DNA of 64,000 bases, from contig JAPVLO010000883.1 in the NCBI GenBank assembly GCA_027257055.1, forward strand, positions 62,001-126,000, given 5' to 3'. Below are positions 35,076 through 47,594 of this stretch, piece by piece. A model generated the notes under the pieces. That model searched no databases. It was not told the origin of the DNA and worked only from the letters and a program-made list of their open reading frames with translations. A program made the translations under genes and the position numbers. The stretch comes from Cephalopachus bancanus. Taxonomy: Eukaryota > Chordata > Mammalia > Primates > Tarsiidae. Each line of letters begins with the position of its first letter. Within the stretch, counting starts at the first letter, position 1.

Positions 35076-35451
35076 CTGATCGCTGGAGGCTGCCTGCAGG
35101 TTCTGGGTGCCCTCTCTGGGTAGTGGTATGGGTGCTTGGGCGCACTGTTCCTGCACCAAGCCCACTCCCAGCTCCAGGGTTATGGGAAGACTTTTTGGGG
35201 TACGGACTTCCCCTTGGCGCAGCAAAGAGTTCCTCCACGACCCTCACTCTGAGGGGCAACAGAGGCCGGCATCCTGGACTTTCCTGTATCCTGGGGCGGG
35301 AACTCTAGCCCCAGGTCTGGCTGTGACCTCTGGCTTCTAGCTTGGCTCTCCAGAGGTTCCGGCCAGGACGCTGACCGCTGGGTACTTCAAGGCTCAGCCC
35401 ACACTCCTCTCTGTGACCCCTCAGTCTCTCACTGGGCAGGGTCTACCACTT
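35076..35451. other. Unassigned unique sequence
   Basis: GC-rich; no recognised feature. Confidence 0.4.
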
Positions 35452-35465
35452 AGAAATGATTATCC

Positions 35466-35764
35466 CTGGCCGGACCCAGTGGCTCAGTCTGTAATCCCAG
35501 CATTTTGGGAGGCCAAGGTGAGTGGATTGCCTGAGCCTGCAGGTTCAAGACCAGCCTGGGCAACTTAGTGAGACCTCATCTCTACAATAAACTAAAAAAT
35601 TAGCCAGGCATGATAGCGCATACCTATAGTTCCAGCTACTTGGAAGACAGGCAGAAGGATGGCCTGAGTCCAGCAGGTCGAGGCTGCAGTGGCTATGAGC
35701 GTGCCCCTGCCTTCCAGCCTGGGCGACAGAGTGAGACTCCAACTCAAAAAAAAAAGAAAAAAAA
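35466..35764 (+). mobile_element. Alu, full length
   Basis: Duplication agaaatgattatcc at 35452-35465 and 35765-35778. Confidence 0.95.
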
Positions 35765-35778
35765 AGAAATGATTATCC

Positions 35779-36236
35779 TGCCTCCAGACCGAGTCTAGGC
35801 CTGGGATGTACTGTCCAGTTCATCCACCAGCTCATCCTTCCAGGCCTAATTAAAGGACCACCCCCTCTCAGAAGTGGCCTCAAGCTCACGACTGTCTCCC
35901 TGACACAGTTCCCCAACACACTGGGTGCCTGGGATATCAGTGACAGCGTTGTTCACAGGCCACGGTTAGTCACAGCTATTTATAGATGTGCTTAAGCCCT
36001 GTAAGGAAGAACCTTCACTCAACCCCCAAATGCAAGTTCTAGAAATATGTCCATAAAGGTAGAGTAAAGGCCTGGAAAAACACAATGCTGTTGCTTTGGG
36101 CTGTGTGTTTGTGTTTGTGTGTCTGTGTTTACTTTCACGTGTTGCTTTATACATTTCATTGTTTATAAAATGTATCAATATTACAAGGGTGTAAATACAA
36201 ACTTATTTTAAAATAACAAATTCTTTAATAGTTTTT
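35779..36236. other. Unassigned unique sequence with a TG-rich patch
   Basis: A tgtgtttgtgtttgtgtgtc patch sits near 36103-36122. Nothing else recognised. Confidence 0.4.
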
Positions 36237-36251
36237 TTCCTTTTGCATTTT

Positions 36252-36516
36252 TTTTTTTTTAGTTGGAGTCTCACTTGGTCGCCCTGACTGGAGTGCAGTG
36301 GCCACTCCCAGCCACCACAACCTCGCCTGCTGAGCTCCGGCGATCCTTCCGCCTCAGACTTCCAAGTAGTCAGAAACCACGCCCGGCTGATTTTTTTATT
36401 TATTGTAGAGATGAGCTCTCGCTGCCCAGGCGGGTCTCGAACCCGCGGGCTCAGGCAATCCACTCACCTCAGCCTCCCAAAGGCGTGGGATTACAGGCTG
36501 AGCCACCGAGCCCGGC
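36252..36516 (-). mobile_element. Alu, delta-8, with internal deletion
   Basis: Duplication ttccttttgcatttt near 36237 and 36517. About 20 bases are lost around agtagtcagaaaccacgc. Confidence 0.93.
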
Positions 36517-36531
36517 TTCCTTTTGCATTTT

Positions 36532-36627
36532 ATAGAGACAAAATCTCACTGTGTGGCCTAGGCTGGTCTCGAACTCCTAGGCTCAAGCAATCCTCCCACC
36601 TTAACCTCCCAAAGTGCTGGGATTATA
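36532..36627 (-). mobile_element. Alu left arm, old
   Basis: tagagacaaaatctcactgt to aaagtgctgggatta. Confidence 0.85.
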
Positions 36628-36870
36628 CCTCTATAATAACTGTCTATATAAAGTCTTGCACCTTTCTTAAACTTATTCCTAGGTATTTTATAGGTTGTGT
36701 TGCCATGTTAGCAGTCAAGAAGAGTGAGGTAGCTCTCATGTGCTAAATAGATCCCAACCCTACATTTGAATGAGGAGGAAAGAGAGAAAAAAAAGAAAAC
36801 AGAAAAATGAAAGTTGCAAAACAACTATCTCCAGTATCACAACTTTTACAAAAGAAAAACCCCCCAACAG

Positions 36871-37168
36871 GCCGGGCTCAGTGGCTCAGCCTCTAAATCC
36901 CAGCACTTTGGGAGGCTGAGGCGAGTGGATGGACTGAGGCTGCAGGTTCGAGACCAGCCCCGGCAACTTGGTGAGACCTCACTGTACAACAAATCAAAAA
37001 TTAGCTGGGCGTGGTAGTGCGCCTGTAGTTCCGGCTACTTGGAAGGCTGAGGCAGAAGGATCGCCGGAGTCCAGCAGGTCGAGGCTGCGGGGGCCCGGGA
37101 GCGGCTACTGCACTCAGTCTGGGCGACAGGGTGAGACTCCAACTCAAAAAAAAAACAACAAAAAAAGC
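36871..37168 (+). mobile_element. Alu, full length
   Basis: ggccgggctcagtggctcag to an interrupted A tail. Confidence 0.93.
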
Positions 37169-37262
37169 GCGGACTCGGTGGCTCGCTGTAAGCAGGCGGT
37201 AGTGAGCCTGGGGTGGTTCGAGACGGGTTCGAGACATCCACAATAAAAAAAAAACAAAAAAA
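37169..37262 (+). mobile_element. Garbled Alu left arm
   Basis: Starts gcgcggactcggtggctcgc, then pieces of the arm are missing or repeated (ggttcgagacgggttcgaga). Quality is doubtful. Confidence 0.6.
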
Positions 37263-37390
37263 AAAATACATAATAGGGGAGGGGGTATTAATCCCATGTG
37301 GGGCCAGAAAAGTAATTAATATTGGTATATAAAAATCACTGCACAATGCCTTCATTCAAAGGCTAAAATATATGGTGGGGGTTCAGTTAA

Positions 37391-37528
37391 ATCTTTTTTT
37401 TTTTTTAAAATTGGGTCTCTTGTCACCCGGGGAGTGCAGTGGCCCTCAAGCCACAGCCTCGACCTGCTGGGCTCGGGATCCCTTTTGCCCCAGAATATGG
37501 AATACGGCCCCACCACGGGGAATTTTTT

Positions 37529-37570
<42 letters not shown>

Positions 37571-37774
37571 GGGAGGTGATCCTTCCGCCTCAGCCCTCCA
37601 AGTAACTGGAACTACAGGCGCGCACTACCACACCCAGCACATTTTTTAAATTTATTGTAGAGACAAGGTCTCGCCAAGTTGCCTGGGCTGGTCTCGAACC
37701 CACGGGCTCAGGCAATCCACTCGTCTCGGCCTCCCAAAATACTGGGATTACAGGCTGAGACACCGTGCCCAGCC
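37391..37774 (-). mobile_element. Alu with garbled right arm
   Basis: The left arm (37640-37774) is normal, but 37391-37570 has many single-base losses and a ~38-nt T run ending in gggg. Confidence 0.7.
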
Positions 37775-37911
37775 TAATTTTTTTATTTATTGTGGAGATG
37801 AGGTCTCACCAAGTTACCCATGTTGGTCTTGAACCCCTGGGCTCAGACATTCCTTTCGCCTCGGCTCCCAAAGTGCTTGGATTATAGGCGTGAGCCACCG
37901 CACCAAGCCAT
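37775..37911 (-). mobile_element. Alu left arm, old
   Basis: taatttttttatttattgtg to gtgagccaccgcaccaagcc. Confidence 0.88.
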
Positions 37912-38180
37912 AATGCCATGCTTTTACTGTGCCTTTTCTGTGTTTAGATACACAAATACTTACCATTGTGTTCCAATTGCCTCCAGGATCCAAGAGTCAG
38001 TCACATGCTATACAAGTATGTGGCCTAGGAGTGATAGGCTGTGTCACACAGCCTAGGTGTTGTAATAGGCTGCACCATCCAGGGATGTATAAGAACACTC
38101 TAGGATGTTTGCACAATGAAATCACCTAATGATGTATTTCTCAGAAGGTATCCCCGTGAAGTGACACATGGTTGTATATT
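37912..38180 (-). mobile_element. Tigger/MER-type DNA transposon relic
   Basis: agatacacaaatacttacca, a repeated taggctgtg/cctaggtgt motif pair and gtatccccgtgaagtgacac are signatures of a pogo-like non-autonomous transposon common in primates. The exact subfamily is from memory and may be wrong. Confidence 0.6.
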
Positions 38181-38194
38181 ATTCTGGAGTATAT

Positions 38195-38217
38195 ATACAT
38201 ATATGTGTGTGTGTGTC
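38195..38217 (+). repeat. (TA)n/(TG)n microsatellite
   Basis: Alternating tatatacatatatgtgtgtg run just before an Alu. Confidence 0.8.
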
Positions 38218-38237
38218 AGAATGATAATAACAGTAGT

Positions 38238-38549
38238 TGGTCAGGCGTGGTGACTCACGCCAGTAATCCCAGCACGTTGGGAGGTAGAGGCAAGAGAACT
38301 CGCTGAGCTCAGGAGTTCGAGACCAGCCTGAGCAACATGGAGAGACCTCGTCTCTATAATAAATCAAAAAATTAGCTGAGTGTGGTAGCACATGCCTGTG
38401 GTTTCAGCTACTTGGGAGGCTGAGGTGGAAGGACTGCCTGAGCCCAGGAGGTTGAGGCTGTGGTGGCTGTGAATGTGCCACTGCACACCAGCCTGGGTGA
38501 CAGAGTGAGAGTCTGACTCAAAAAAAAAAACACAACAACAACAAAAAAA
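38238..38549 (+). mobile_element. Alu, intermediate type, beside the ERVK-like LTR
   Basis: acagtagt occurs before it (near 38230) and after its tail; the LTR entered this second copy. Confidence 0.9.
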
Positions 38550-39098
38550 ACAGTAGTTGTTGGGAGCCAGCCATGGAGGCCTGCCTGCTGACAAAGTCCA
38601 GGGGGCTGAAGACCCCGGGTCGCAAAGCGAACCTAGGCAGCTGAAACCCTTGCTTCTTCTACTTTTGTTATTAATGCAGCTGGAAAGTTCTGTACAGTCT
38701 GAAGATAGAAAACAAAATTCCACTCACGCTTCCACTACCCCTTGCAAAAAGGCAAGAGGGACTTCATGAGAAAATTACCTTTCCTTCATTTGACCTCCTC
38801 CCTCGGTTTTCCACGTCCCCGGCCTCCTGGTATTAGACCACCAGATCAGAAGGTGCTGGATTTAATGTTTGTCAGGGAACTCACTGGCCTTGCCAGGGAA
38901 TTATGGTAAGAGATTTTAAATATCATGTGCGGGTAGATAATCGCTTGTAAGATTTTATTTCTTCTGAATGGCGACTAATTGGAGAAATTTGAGGAGCTAC
39001 AGTTTGTATTTTTAGGAAGTGGGCCAATGCAAAAATTACATTTACTTAATTTCTTAATTTCTACATGTGGTCTATTATGCTTAAGAAATTAACAATCA

Positions 39099-39394
39099 AC
39101 TGGGTTCGGTGGCTCAGCCTGTAATCCTGCTCTTTGGGAGGCTGAGGTGAGTGGTTTGCCTGAGCCTGCGGGTTCAAGACCCACCTGGGCAACTTGGCGA
39201 GACCTCATCTCTACAATAAATCAAAAAATTAGCCGGGCGTGGTAGAACATGCCTATAGTTCCAGCTACTTGGAAGGCTGAGGCAGAAGGCTCGCTGGAGC
39301 CCAGCAGGTCGAGGCTGCGGTGGCTGGGAGCAGCCACTGCACTCCGGTCTGGGTGACGGAGTGAGACTCAACTCCAAAAAAAAAAAAAAAAGAA
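39099..39394 (+). mobile_element. Alu inside the ERVK-like LTR
   Basis: Duplication agaaattaacaatca at 39084-39098 and 39395-39409. Confidence 0.95.
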
Positions 39395-39512
39395 AGAAAT
39401 TAACAATCACATAAATATTGGAGGACTTCATGTTATTCAGACTAGGTTTTAAACATAGAGTTAAGGGCATAAAGTTAAGATTATAGAATTTTAAGCATAA
39501 GAAAATACAAAG

Positions 39513-40318
<806 letters not shown>

Positions 40319-40618
40319 AAGAAAATACAAAGCAGGCTTCATGATATGAGTGTGTTACGTTAATCATTAGCAATGAGTTAATAGGCTTTAAGGATAGAAA
40401 ATAATTATAGAAAAGGCTTAAGACACATGTTCTTTGTTAAGAAAAAATAATCATTGTAGAATAGCCTTGAAAAATGGGTCTTTTAAGAATTTAAAGATTT
40501 GGAATATACAAAGTGATCAAGAAAATAGATAACAGCTAAAAATTAAGGGAACAAAGTAGGAGTTATGCCTAAGGGCAGAACAGAATGCTTTGTAGACCAC
40601 AAGACAGTGATATCTTTA

Positions 40619-40903
40619 TTTTTATTTTTTTTGAGTTGGAATCTCACTCTGTCGCCCAGACTGGAGTGCAGTGGCCGCTCCCGGCCACCGCAGCCTCGAC
40701 CCGCTGGGCTCCAGTGATCCTTCCGCCTCAGCCTTCCGAGTAGCCGGAATTACAGGCATGCGCTACCACTGATTTTTTATTTATTGTAGAGATGAGGTCT
40801 CGCCAAGTTGCCCAGGCAGGTCTCGAACCCGTGGGCTCAGGCAATCCACTCACCTCAGCCTCCCAAAGGCGTGGGATTACAGGCTGAGCCACCGAGCCCG
40901 TCT
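40619..40903 (-). mobile_element. Alu, left member of a pair in the ERVK-like LTR
   Basis: Outer duplication acagtgatatcttta at 40604-40618; its partner copy lies beyond the second Alu. Confidence 0.93.
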
Positions 40904-41197
40904 CTTTTTTTTTTTTTGAGTAGAAGTCTCACTCTGACGCCCAGACTGGAGTGCAGTGGCCGCTCCCGGCCACCGCAGCCTCGACCTGCTGGGCTCCAGC
41001 GATTCTTCCACCTCAGCTTTCCAAGTAGCTGGAACTATAGGCGTGCGCTACCACACCTGGCTAATTTTTGATTTATTGTAGAGATGAGGCCTCGCCAAGT
41101 TGCCCAGGCAGGTCTCGAACCCACAGGCTCAGGCAATTTCCACTCACCTCAGCCTCCCAAGGCACGGGATTACAGGCTGAGCCACCGAGCCTGGCTT
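40904..41197 (-). mobile_element. Alu, right member of a pair in the ERVK-like LTR
   Basis: Its T-run abuts the head of the preceding Alu; acagtgatatcttta follows at 41198-41212. Confidence 0.93.
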
Positions 41198-41373
41198 ACA
41201 GTGATATCTTTAAAAAAGATTTCTGTACATGAGGGAATTTGTGTCAGAGTGGCTTTATGAAAAACATCACATATGAGTTACTTGCTCTGTTCTTTGTCTT
41301 AAGCAAGGTTAAAATTGTGTCTGATGCCAAGAATTTTCAAAGACTACTTTTTTGTAAAAAAATATATAATTTA

Positions 41374-41690
41374 GCCAGGCTCAGTGGCTCAGCCTGAAAT
41401 CCCGCGCCTTTGGGAGGCCGAGGTGCGTGGATTGCCTGAGCCTGCGGATTCGAGACCCGCCTAGGCAGCGAGACCTCATCTCTACAATAAATAAAAAAAA
41501 AAATCAGCTGGGCGTGGTAGCGCATACCTGTAATTCCAGCTACTCAGAAGGCTGAGGCGGAGGAAGGATCACCGGAGCTCAGCAGGCGAGGCTGCGGTGA
41601 CTGGGAACGGCCACTGCACTCCAGTCTGGGCAACCAAGTGAGACTCCAACTCAAAAAAAAAATAAAAAAATAAATAAAATATATATATAT
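41374..41690 (+). mobile_element. Alu, delta-8, inside the ERVK-like LTR
   Basis: cctaggcagcgagacctcat marks the subfamily; tail runs into (TA)n. Confidence 0.93.
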
Positions 41691-41952
41691 AAAATCTGGA
41701 TGTGAACTAACAATAAACGGCATTTATCCTGCTTGCAGCAGAGTCAGTGTCCAAGTTTTTCTCTCTTTCGCCGACCTTGTCTCTCCTTCAGGAAACCCTG
41801 GTCTGTGGGAGCTGGCCTTTCGCAAGTAGTCAACTTTAGGCAGGCCTAGGATGGGAGGTGATGGTCCGAGGAACTTTAACTTCACTGTTTGAATGTTAAA
41901 TAAGAAAGCATCCGTGTACTTGGGTATTATTAAGTAAACAATAATGGACAAG

Positions 41953-42440
41953 AATTAGCCAGGCGTGGTGTTGTGGCAGGACTCTTTACAAGAGAGATGA
42001 GACACGAGGCTTTTTTTGCCAGGAAGCAGTGTTTATTTTACACCCAAAGGGTGAGCCCTGAATGCAGCATGGCATTGCCTTATATTACATTTTAGCCCTT
42101 TTGTCTCTCTTATATGGCAACCTGTATTTTTGATTGGGTACTTTATGACACAGGGTTGTAACTGAGTTTTTCATGCACACTTAGACATTGACTATGCCGT
42201 GTCACTTTTTCTCTAACACATTCTTTTTTTATTCTGGGAAGGCGCTTATCTCTTTGTTTTAGAAGGGCCCCTGTCAGCCCCTGCCTTAGTGTGTGTGCCT
42301 GTAGTTCCAGCTACCTGGGAGGGTGAGCTGGGAGGATCACTTGAGCCCAGGAGTTCGAGGCCTCAGTAAGTCATAATCGTGCCACTGCATTCCAGCCTGG
42401 GCAACAGAATGAGACCCTGTCTCAGAAAATAATAAGTAAA
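41953..42440 (+). mobile_element. Alu right arm split by LTR C
   Basis: Alu parts are 41953-41971 and 42289-42440. Confidence 0.85.
41972..42288 (-). mobile_element. Short solo LTR (family C) inside an Alu
   Basis: A 317-bp insert splits a + strand Alu right arm and is flanked by gtgt on both sides (41968-41971 and 42289-42292). Read on the minus strand it ends ...CCTGCCACA, carries a TATA-like tataagg, and has AATAAA (complement at 42032-42037) followed by a short R/U5. The minus-strand start reads TAAGG, which could be a decayed TGAGG. Family not identified. Confidence 0.65.
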
Positions 42441-42536
42441 AAGAAAAATGAATGGTTTTATAATTGTGTACATTTTGTCATATGCCTAGGCAGAGTAAGT
42501 CATTTTTCCATTTTATTCAAGAGTAAGCTTTTTTTA

Positions 42537-42854
42537 GGCCGGGTGTTGTGGCTCAAGCCTATAATCCCAGCATTTTGGGAGGCTGAGGTGAGAGGATTGC
42601 CTGAGTCCATGGGTTCGAGACCAGTCTGGGCAACATAGTGAGACATCGTCTCTAAAATAAAAATTAAAATAATTTTTAAAAAAGTAGCTGGACATGGTAG
42701 TGTGCACCTATAGTTCCAGCTACTTGGAAGGCTGAGGTGGAAAGATCACCTGAGCCCAGCAGGTCAAGGCTACAGTGTCCAGAAGCATGCCACTGCACTC
42801 CAACCTGGGCAACAGAGAGAGACTCCAATTCAAAAAAAAAAGAAAAAGAAAAAG
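42537..42854 (+). mobile_element. Alu, intermediate type
   Basis: gtaagctttttt(a)g flanks both sides (42523 and 42855). Confidence 0.93.
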
Positions 42855-42867
42855 TGTAAGCTTTTTA

Positions 42868-43373
42868 GGACTGAAAATTCATAGTAAAATAGAATTTCTA
42901 ACCAATGTTAATCCATTTCTTCTTTGTATCTATTTCTATTGTCTGCTTGCTTTGCTTAAATCCTGACTAAGAATGATTGGAGTCAATAAATTTGTACTGT
43001 ATTTTGCTTTGAAGATAATAATGATGATGATGATGATGATAATAATAATAAACAAGTCACAGGCTAGAGTCAGGAAGTCTGAGGCAGGTGAACCCATGAG
43101 TCACAAGTCACCTGCAACAAAGTGTAATTGGTTTTAGTAGCTAAGTCTGACTGGACATCTTGTGAGATAGTCTCCAAATGTGTCACAGGGTATAACTTCC
43201 AAAGTTAAAAACATGACTCTCTTTAATATGGCGTATGTAGCCAAGATTATATAACGTGTTGAGGAGGGTACCATCATGGTGGGAATGCTAGCTCAAAGAG
43301 AACTAGAGAGCATAAGTATTAAGAGGCACTGAAAAAAATGCTGGAATAAGATCGCTGAGTTACATTTAAGATG
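42868..43373. other. Unassigned sequence around the microsatellite
   Basis: No gene or dispersed repeat recognised apart from the trinucleotide tract. Confidence 0.4.
43013..43053 (+). repeat. (GAT)n/(AAT)n microsatellite
   Basis: A gataataatgatgatgatga run that reverts to aataataataa. Confidence 0.9.
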
Positions 43374-43383
43374 TAGCTAATGT

Positions 43384-43508
43384 TGCCAGGTGCGGTGGCT
43401 CATGCCTATAATCACAGCTTTTTGGGAGGTAGAGACAAGAGAATTGCCTGAGCCCAGGGGTTTGAACCCATGGGCAACTTGGCGAGACCTCGGCTCTGTA
43501 AGAAATAA
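43384..43508 (+). mobile_element. Alu left arm, outermost of a triple
   Basis: Preceded by tagctaatgt (43374-43383), repeated after the third Alu at 44073-44082. Confidence 0.9.
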
Positions 43509-43770
43509 AAGCCGGGCTCAGTGACTCAGCCTGTAATCTCACGCCTTTGGGAGGCTGAGGTGAGTGGATTGCCTGAGCCCGCGGGTTTGAGACCCGCCTG
43601 GGCAGCGAGACCTCATCTCTACAAAAAAAAAAATCAGCGGGGCGTGGTAGCGCATGCCTGTAATTCCGGCTACTTGGAAGGCTGAGGCGGAAGGATCACC
43701 AGAGCCCAGCAGGTCGAGGCTGCGGTGGCTGGGAGCAGCCACTGCACTCCAACTAAAAAAGAAAAAAAAT
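43509..43770 (+). mobile_element. Alu, delta-8, with shortened 3' end
   Basis: Ends cactgcactccaactaaaaaa, lacking gtctgggcgacagagtgaga. Confidence 0.92.
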
Positions 43771-44072
43771 AGCCGGGCTCAGTGACTCAGCCTGTAATCC
43801 CTCGCCTTGGGAGGCTGAGGTGAGTGAATTGCCTGAGCCCCTGGGTTCAAGACCCGCCAGGGCAACTTGGTGAGACCTCATCTCTACAACAAATCAAAAA
43901 ATTAGCCGGGTGTGGTAGCACGCACCTGTAGTTCCAGCTACTTGGAAGGTTGAGGCAGAAGGATCGCCGGAGCCCAGCAAGGTCGAGGCTGCGGTGGCTA
44001 GGAGTGGCCACTGCACTCCAGCCTGAGTGACAGAGTGGGACTCCAACTCAAAAAATAAAATAAATTTAAAAA
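43771..44072 (+). mobile_element. Alu, last of a triple
   Basis: Head abuts the A tail of the preceding Alu. Confidence 0.93.
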
Positions 44073-44271
44073 TAGCTAATGTCCTGCAGGTAATACATTC
44101 ATTACCCTGGATCATCTTTCCTACCTAACAGAAGTTGCTTATAACTTATCAACCTGTCTGTCACAGTCCTGGCCTCTTCAATGTAAGTTCAGAGAGGTGT
44201 CATCTCTAGGGAATCCCAAAGATCAGCCTTGGCCAACCACTGGGACTGGTAGTCATTATTTGCCTTTTCTT

Positions 44272-44552
44272 TTCTTGCTTTCTCACTCTGTCACCCAGAC
44301 TGGAGTGCAGTGGCACGCTCATGGCGACCACAGCCTTGACCCGCTGGGCTCCGGCGATCCTTCCACCTCAGACTTCCTGGTTGACGGAATTACAGGCACG
44401 CACTACCACACCCGGCTAATTTTTTTGATTTGTTGTAGAGATGACGTCTCGCCAAGTTGCCCGAGCGGGTCTCAAATCCGCGGGCTCGGGCAATCCACTC
44501 ACCTGGGCCTCCCAAAGCGCTGGGATTACAGGCTGAGCCACCGAGCCCATCC
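44272..44552 (-). mobile_element. Alu lacking its extreme 3' end
   Basis: Starts tctcactctgtcacccagac without the usual gagttggag. Confidence 0.92.
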
Positions 44553-44570
44553 TGCCTTTTCAAATTATCT

Positions 44571-44850
44571 TCTTTTTCGAGTTGGGGTCTTACTCTGTTG
44601 CCCACGTTGGAGTGGAGTGGCAAGATCACAGCCTCAACCTCTTGGGCTCGGGTGATCCTTCTGACTCAGCCTCCCAAGTAGATGGGACTGTGGGAATCTG
44701 CCACCACATCCAGCTAATTTTTTAACTTTTTGTAGAGATGATGTCTTGTTTTGTTGTCCACTAGTCTTGAGCTCCTGGGCTCAGGCAGTCCTCCCACTTC
44801 AGCCTCCCAGAGTTTAGGGATTACAGGTTTGAGCCACTGCGCCCAGCCTA
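44571..44850 (-). mobile_element. Old AluJ-like dimer
   Basis: gagttggggtcttactctgt to gccactgcgcccagcc. Confidence 0.9.
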
Positions 44851-44861
44851 TTTGTTTCTTT

Positions 44862-45152
44862 TTCTTTTTTTTTTTGAGTTGGAGTCTCACTCTGTCACCC
44901 AAACTGGAGTGCAGTGGCCGCTTCCGGCCACCGCAGCCTGGACCTGCTGGGCTCCGGCCATCCTTCTGACTCAGCCTTCCAAGTAGCTGGAACTACAGGC
45001 GCGCACTATCACGCCCAGCTCATTTTGATTTATTATAGAGATGAGGTCTCGCCAAGTTGTCCAGGCGGGTCTCGAACCCGCAGGCTCAGGCAATCCACTC
45101 ACCTCAGCCTCCCAAAGGCGCGGGATTACAGGCTGAGCCACCAAGCCCGGCT
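44862..45152 (-). mobile_element. Alu, full length
   Basis: tatttgtttct / tatttatttct flanks. Confidence 0.94.
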
Positions 45153-45159
45153 CTATTTA

Positions 45160-45471
45160 TTTCTTAATAGAGTATGGATGTAACTCCTTCTCAGAAGCTT
45201 CTCTGCCACTCCAATGACTCTCAGTAAACTCAAGCTTTCCCAGAGTTACTAGTCAGAGCTGGGCCAATAGTTGACTGTCCACACGTGGTGGCAGTCATCG
45301 GAGCCTGAGGACATACCCTGGGCCTGGTACTCATCAGTGCCCTTGTCGTGTGGCCTAAGCTGGGCCCCAGCGAGAGTAGAAACAAATCAGCTTTCTCCCT
45401 AAGGTCAGGGAGTCGGCAGTGGGACCCTCACATCCATGTCTTCAAGGAGATCTCTGGGCTGAGCTGAGATC
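45160..45471. other. Unassigned unique sequence
   Basis: The first 60 bases have a faint L2 flavour; the rest is unrecognised. Confidence 0.35.
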
Positions 45472-45762
45472 TCTTTTTTTTTTGAGTTGGAGTCTCACTC
45501 TGTCGCCCAGACTGGAGTGCAGTGGCTGCTCCCAGCCACTGCAGCCTCAACCTGCTGGGCTCCGGCGATCCTTCCACCTCAGCCTTCCAAGTAGTTGGAA
45601 CTACAGGCACATGCTACCACACCTGGCTAATTTTTTATTTATTGTAGAGATGAGTTCTTGCCAAGTTGCCCAGGCGGGTCTCGAACTTGCGGGCTCAGGC
45701 AGTCCACTCACCTCAGCCTCCCAAAGGCGCGGGATTACAGGTTGAGTCACTGAGCCTGGCCT
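45472..45762 (-). mobile_element. Alu, full length
   Basis: gagttggagtctcactctgt to gtcactgagcctggcc. Confidence 0.94.
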
Positions 45763-45790
45763 AAAGTTTTTTTTAATCAAAAGCTTCCTG

Positions 45791-46083
45791 GGCCAGGTGC
45801 AGTGGCTCACGCCTGTAATCCCAGTACTTTGGGAGGCTGAGGCAAGAGGATTGCCTGAGCCCATGGGTTCGAGACCAGCCAGGGCAACTTGGTGAGATCT
45901 TGTCTCTACAATAAATCAAAACATTAGCAGGGTGTGGTGTAACATGCCTGCAGTTCCAGCTACTTGGAAGGCTGAGGCAGAAGGATCGCCTGAGCCCAGC
46001 AGGTCGAGGCTTTGGTGGCTGTGAGTATGCCACTGCCCTCCAGCCTGGGCAGCAGAGTGAGACTCCAACTCAAAAAAAAAAAA
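45791..46083 (+). mobile_element. Alu, intermediate type
   Basis: aaagcttcc on both sides. Confidence 0.94.
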
Positions 46084-46921
46084 GCTTCCCCAAGGTAGAT
46101 AAGGTTCAAGGGAAGGGATAGAGGGAATGGAGAAAGGCCCAGGCCTGGGGAAGTGGCCATGGTGGGTGCTGGAAGGAAGTGGAGGGCGAAGAGGGCAAAA
46201 CCAGCAGGAGTTGGGGCCCAGATGAGGGAGCGTCAAGTTGGCAGAGCTGGGCTGCAGCACTGCTTCACCCCATGCCATCCCTGTCCCGGGGTCCTCCCAG
46301 ACACAGGGTCCCTCCCACCACCCTGCAGCCCCAGGGCCCTGGGCACCAGCTCAGATCCCATTTCCCTGCTTTTGGGGACAATGCTCCTGAGCAACTAAAA
46401 GGTCAAACAGACCACCATGGCAGGAAAATGGTACCCAAATACCAAGGATGACAGCGACCGGCTCCTCTCCCCAAGGCTGGAGCTGCAGGCATCGGCCATC
46501 AATGTTGGGTCTCTAGTCCCCAGGGAGGATGGCCTCCTTCCCAGTCCTTTCAGAGGCATCCCTGGCCTCGGGCCACTGGCTGGGTGGGGAGACCTGGCTG
46601 GCTGATGGGACACTGGCTGGCGAGGGCACCTGACTGTTGGGAGGTGGCCCAGCCCGGGGCCCCAGAGTGGGGGGCGGAGAGGCGGTGGCTGGCCTTGGCA
46701 TGAGGACTTCCAGAAACCCCGGGCGGGTGTTTACTAGGACAGTCTCACATGGCTGAGTCACCCCGGAAGGACAGGATGGCGGAGCGGGGCACCAAAAGCT
46801 GTGCCAGTCTGCGGGGACACCTCTCGGGGCCCTGCAGCTTCAGTGGGGGGTGGGTTGTGAGGCACCAGCCGACTTCTCCCATCCAGGAGCTCTGTCCTGG
46901 CCTTAAGAAGTGAGGGATCAG
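46084..46921. other. Unassigned GC-rich unique sequence
   Basis: No repeat recognised. ORFs under 145 codons without familiar motifs. Confidence 0.4.
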
Positions 46922-47213
46922 GTTGGGCTGGGTGGCTCAGCCTGTAATCCCAGCACTTTGGGAGGCCAAGGCAAGTGGACTGTCTGAGCCCGCGGGTTCG
47001 AGACCAGCCTGGGCAGCATGGCGAGACCTCGTCTCTACAATAAATCAAAGAATTAGCCAGGTGTGGTGGTGTGCACCTGTGGTTCCAGCTACTAGGAAGG
47101 CTGAGGCAGAAGGATCGCCAGAGCCCAGCGGGTCGAGGCTGCAGTGGCCGGGAGCAGTCACTAACTCCAGTCTGGGTGGCAGAGTGAGACTCCAACTCAA
47201 AAAAAAAAAAAAG
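46922..47213 (+). mobile_element. Alu, full length
   Basis: ttgggctgggtggctcagcc to a ~14-nt A tail. Confidence 0.94.
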
Positions 47214-47594
47214 AACAGAGAAAACAGAGGCTTAGGGAAGGCCCGATGGCAGGGTCAGAACAGATGGGGGTGCTGCCGGGAGTGACTGGAGGGAGCAGCT
47301 GCCCAGGCTTGCGGAAGGATGAGGGGAGCAGCCTGGGAGGAGCACTGGGGACAAGACCCCGGATCAGGCGCCCCGGAGGCGGAGAGGGGGGATATGGGGC
47401 GCTCCTGCCCACTCCCAAGCAGCTCTCGAGCCCTGGCTCCCCCAGCCAGGCTGGCATCTCTGGGCCTCAGGCCCTGCCTTTCCACGTGGTCCCCCCCCCC
47501 ACCCTATACATACCGACTCTGCTCCCCAGCCCCATCCTTCCCTCCTCCCCTCCACTACCTTGCCTGCCTGCTCCCACGGGGCGCCCTTACATGC

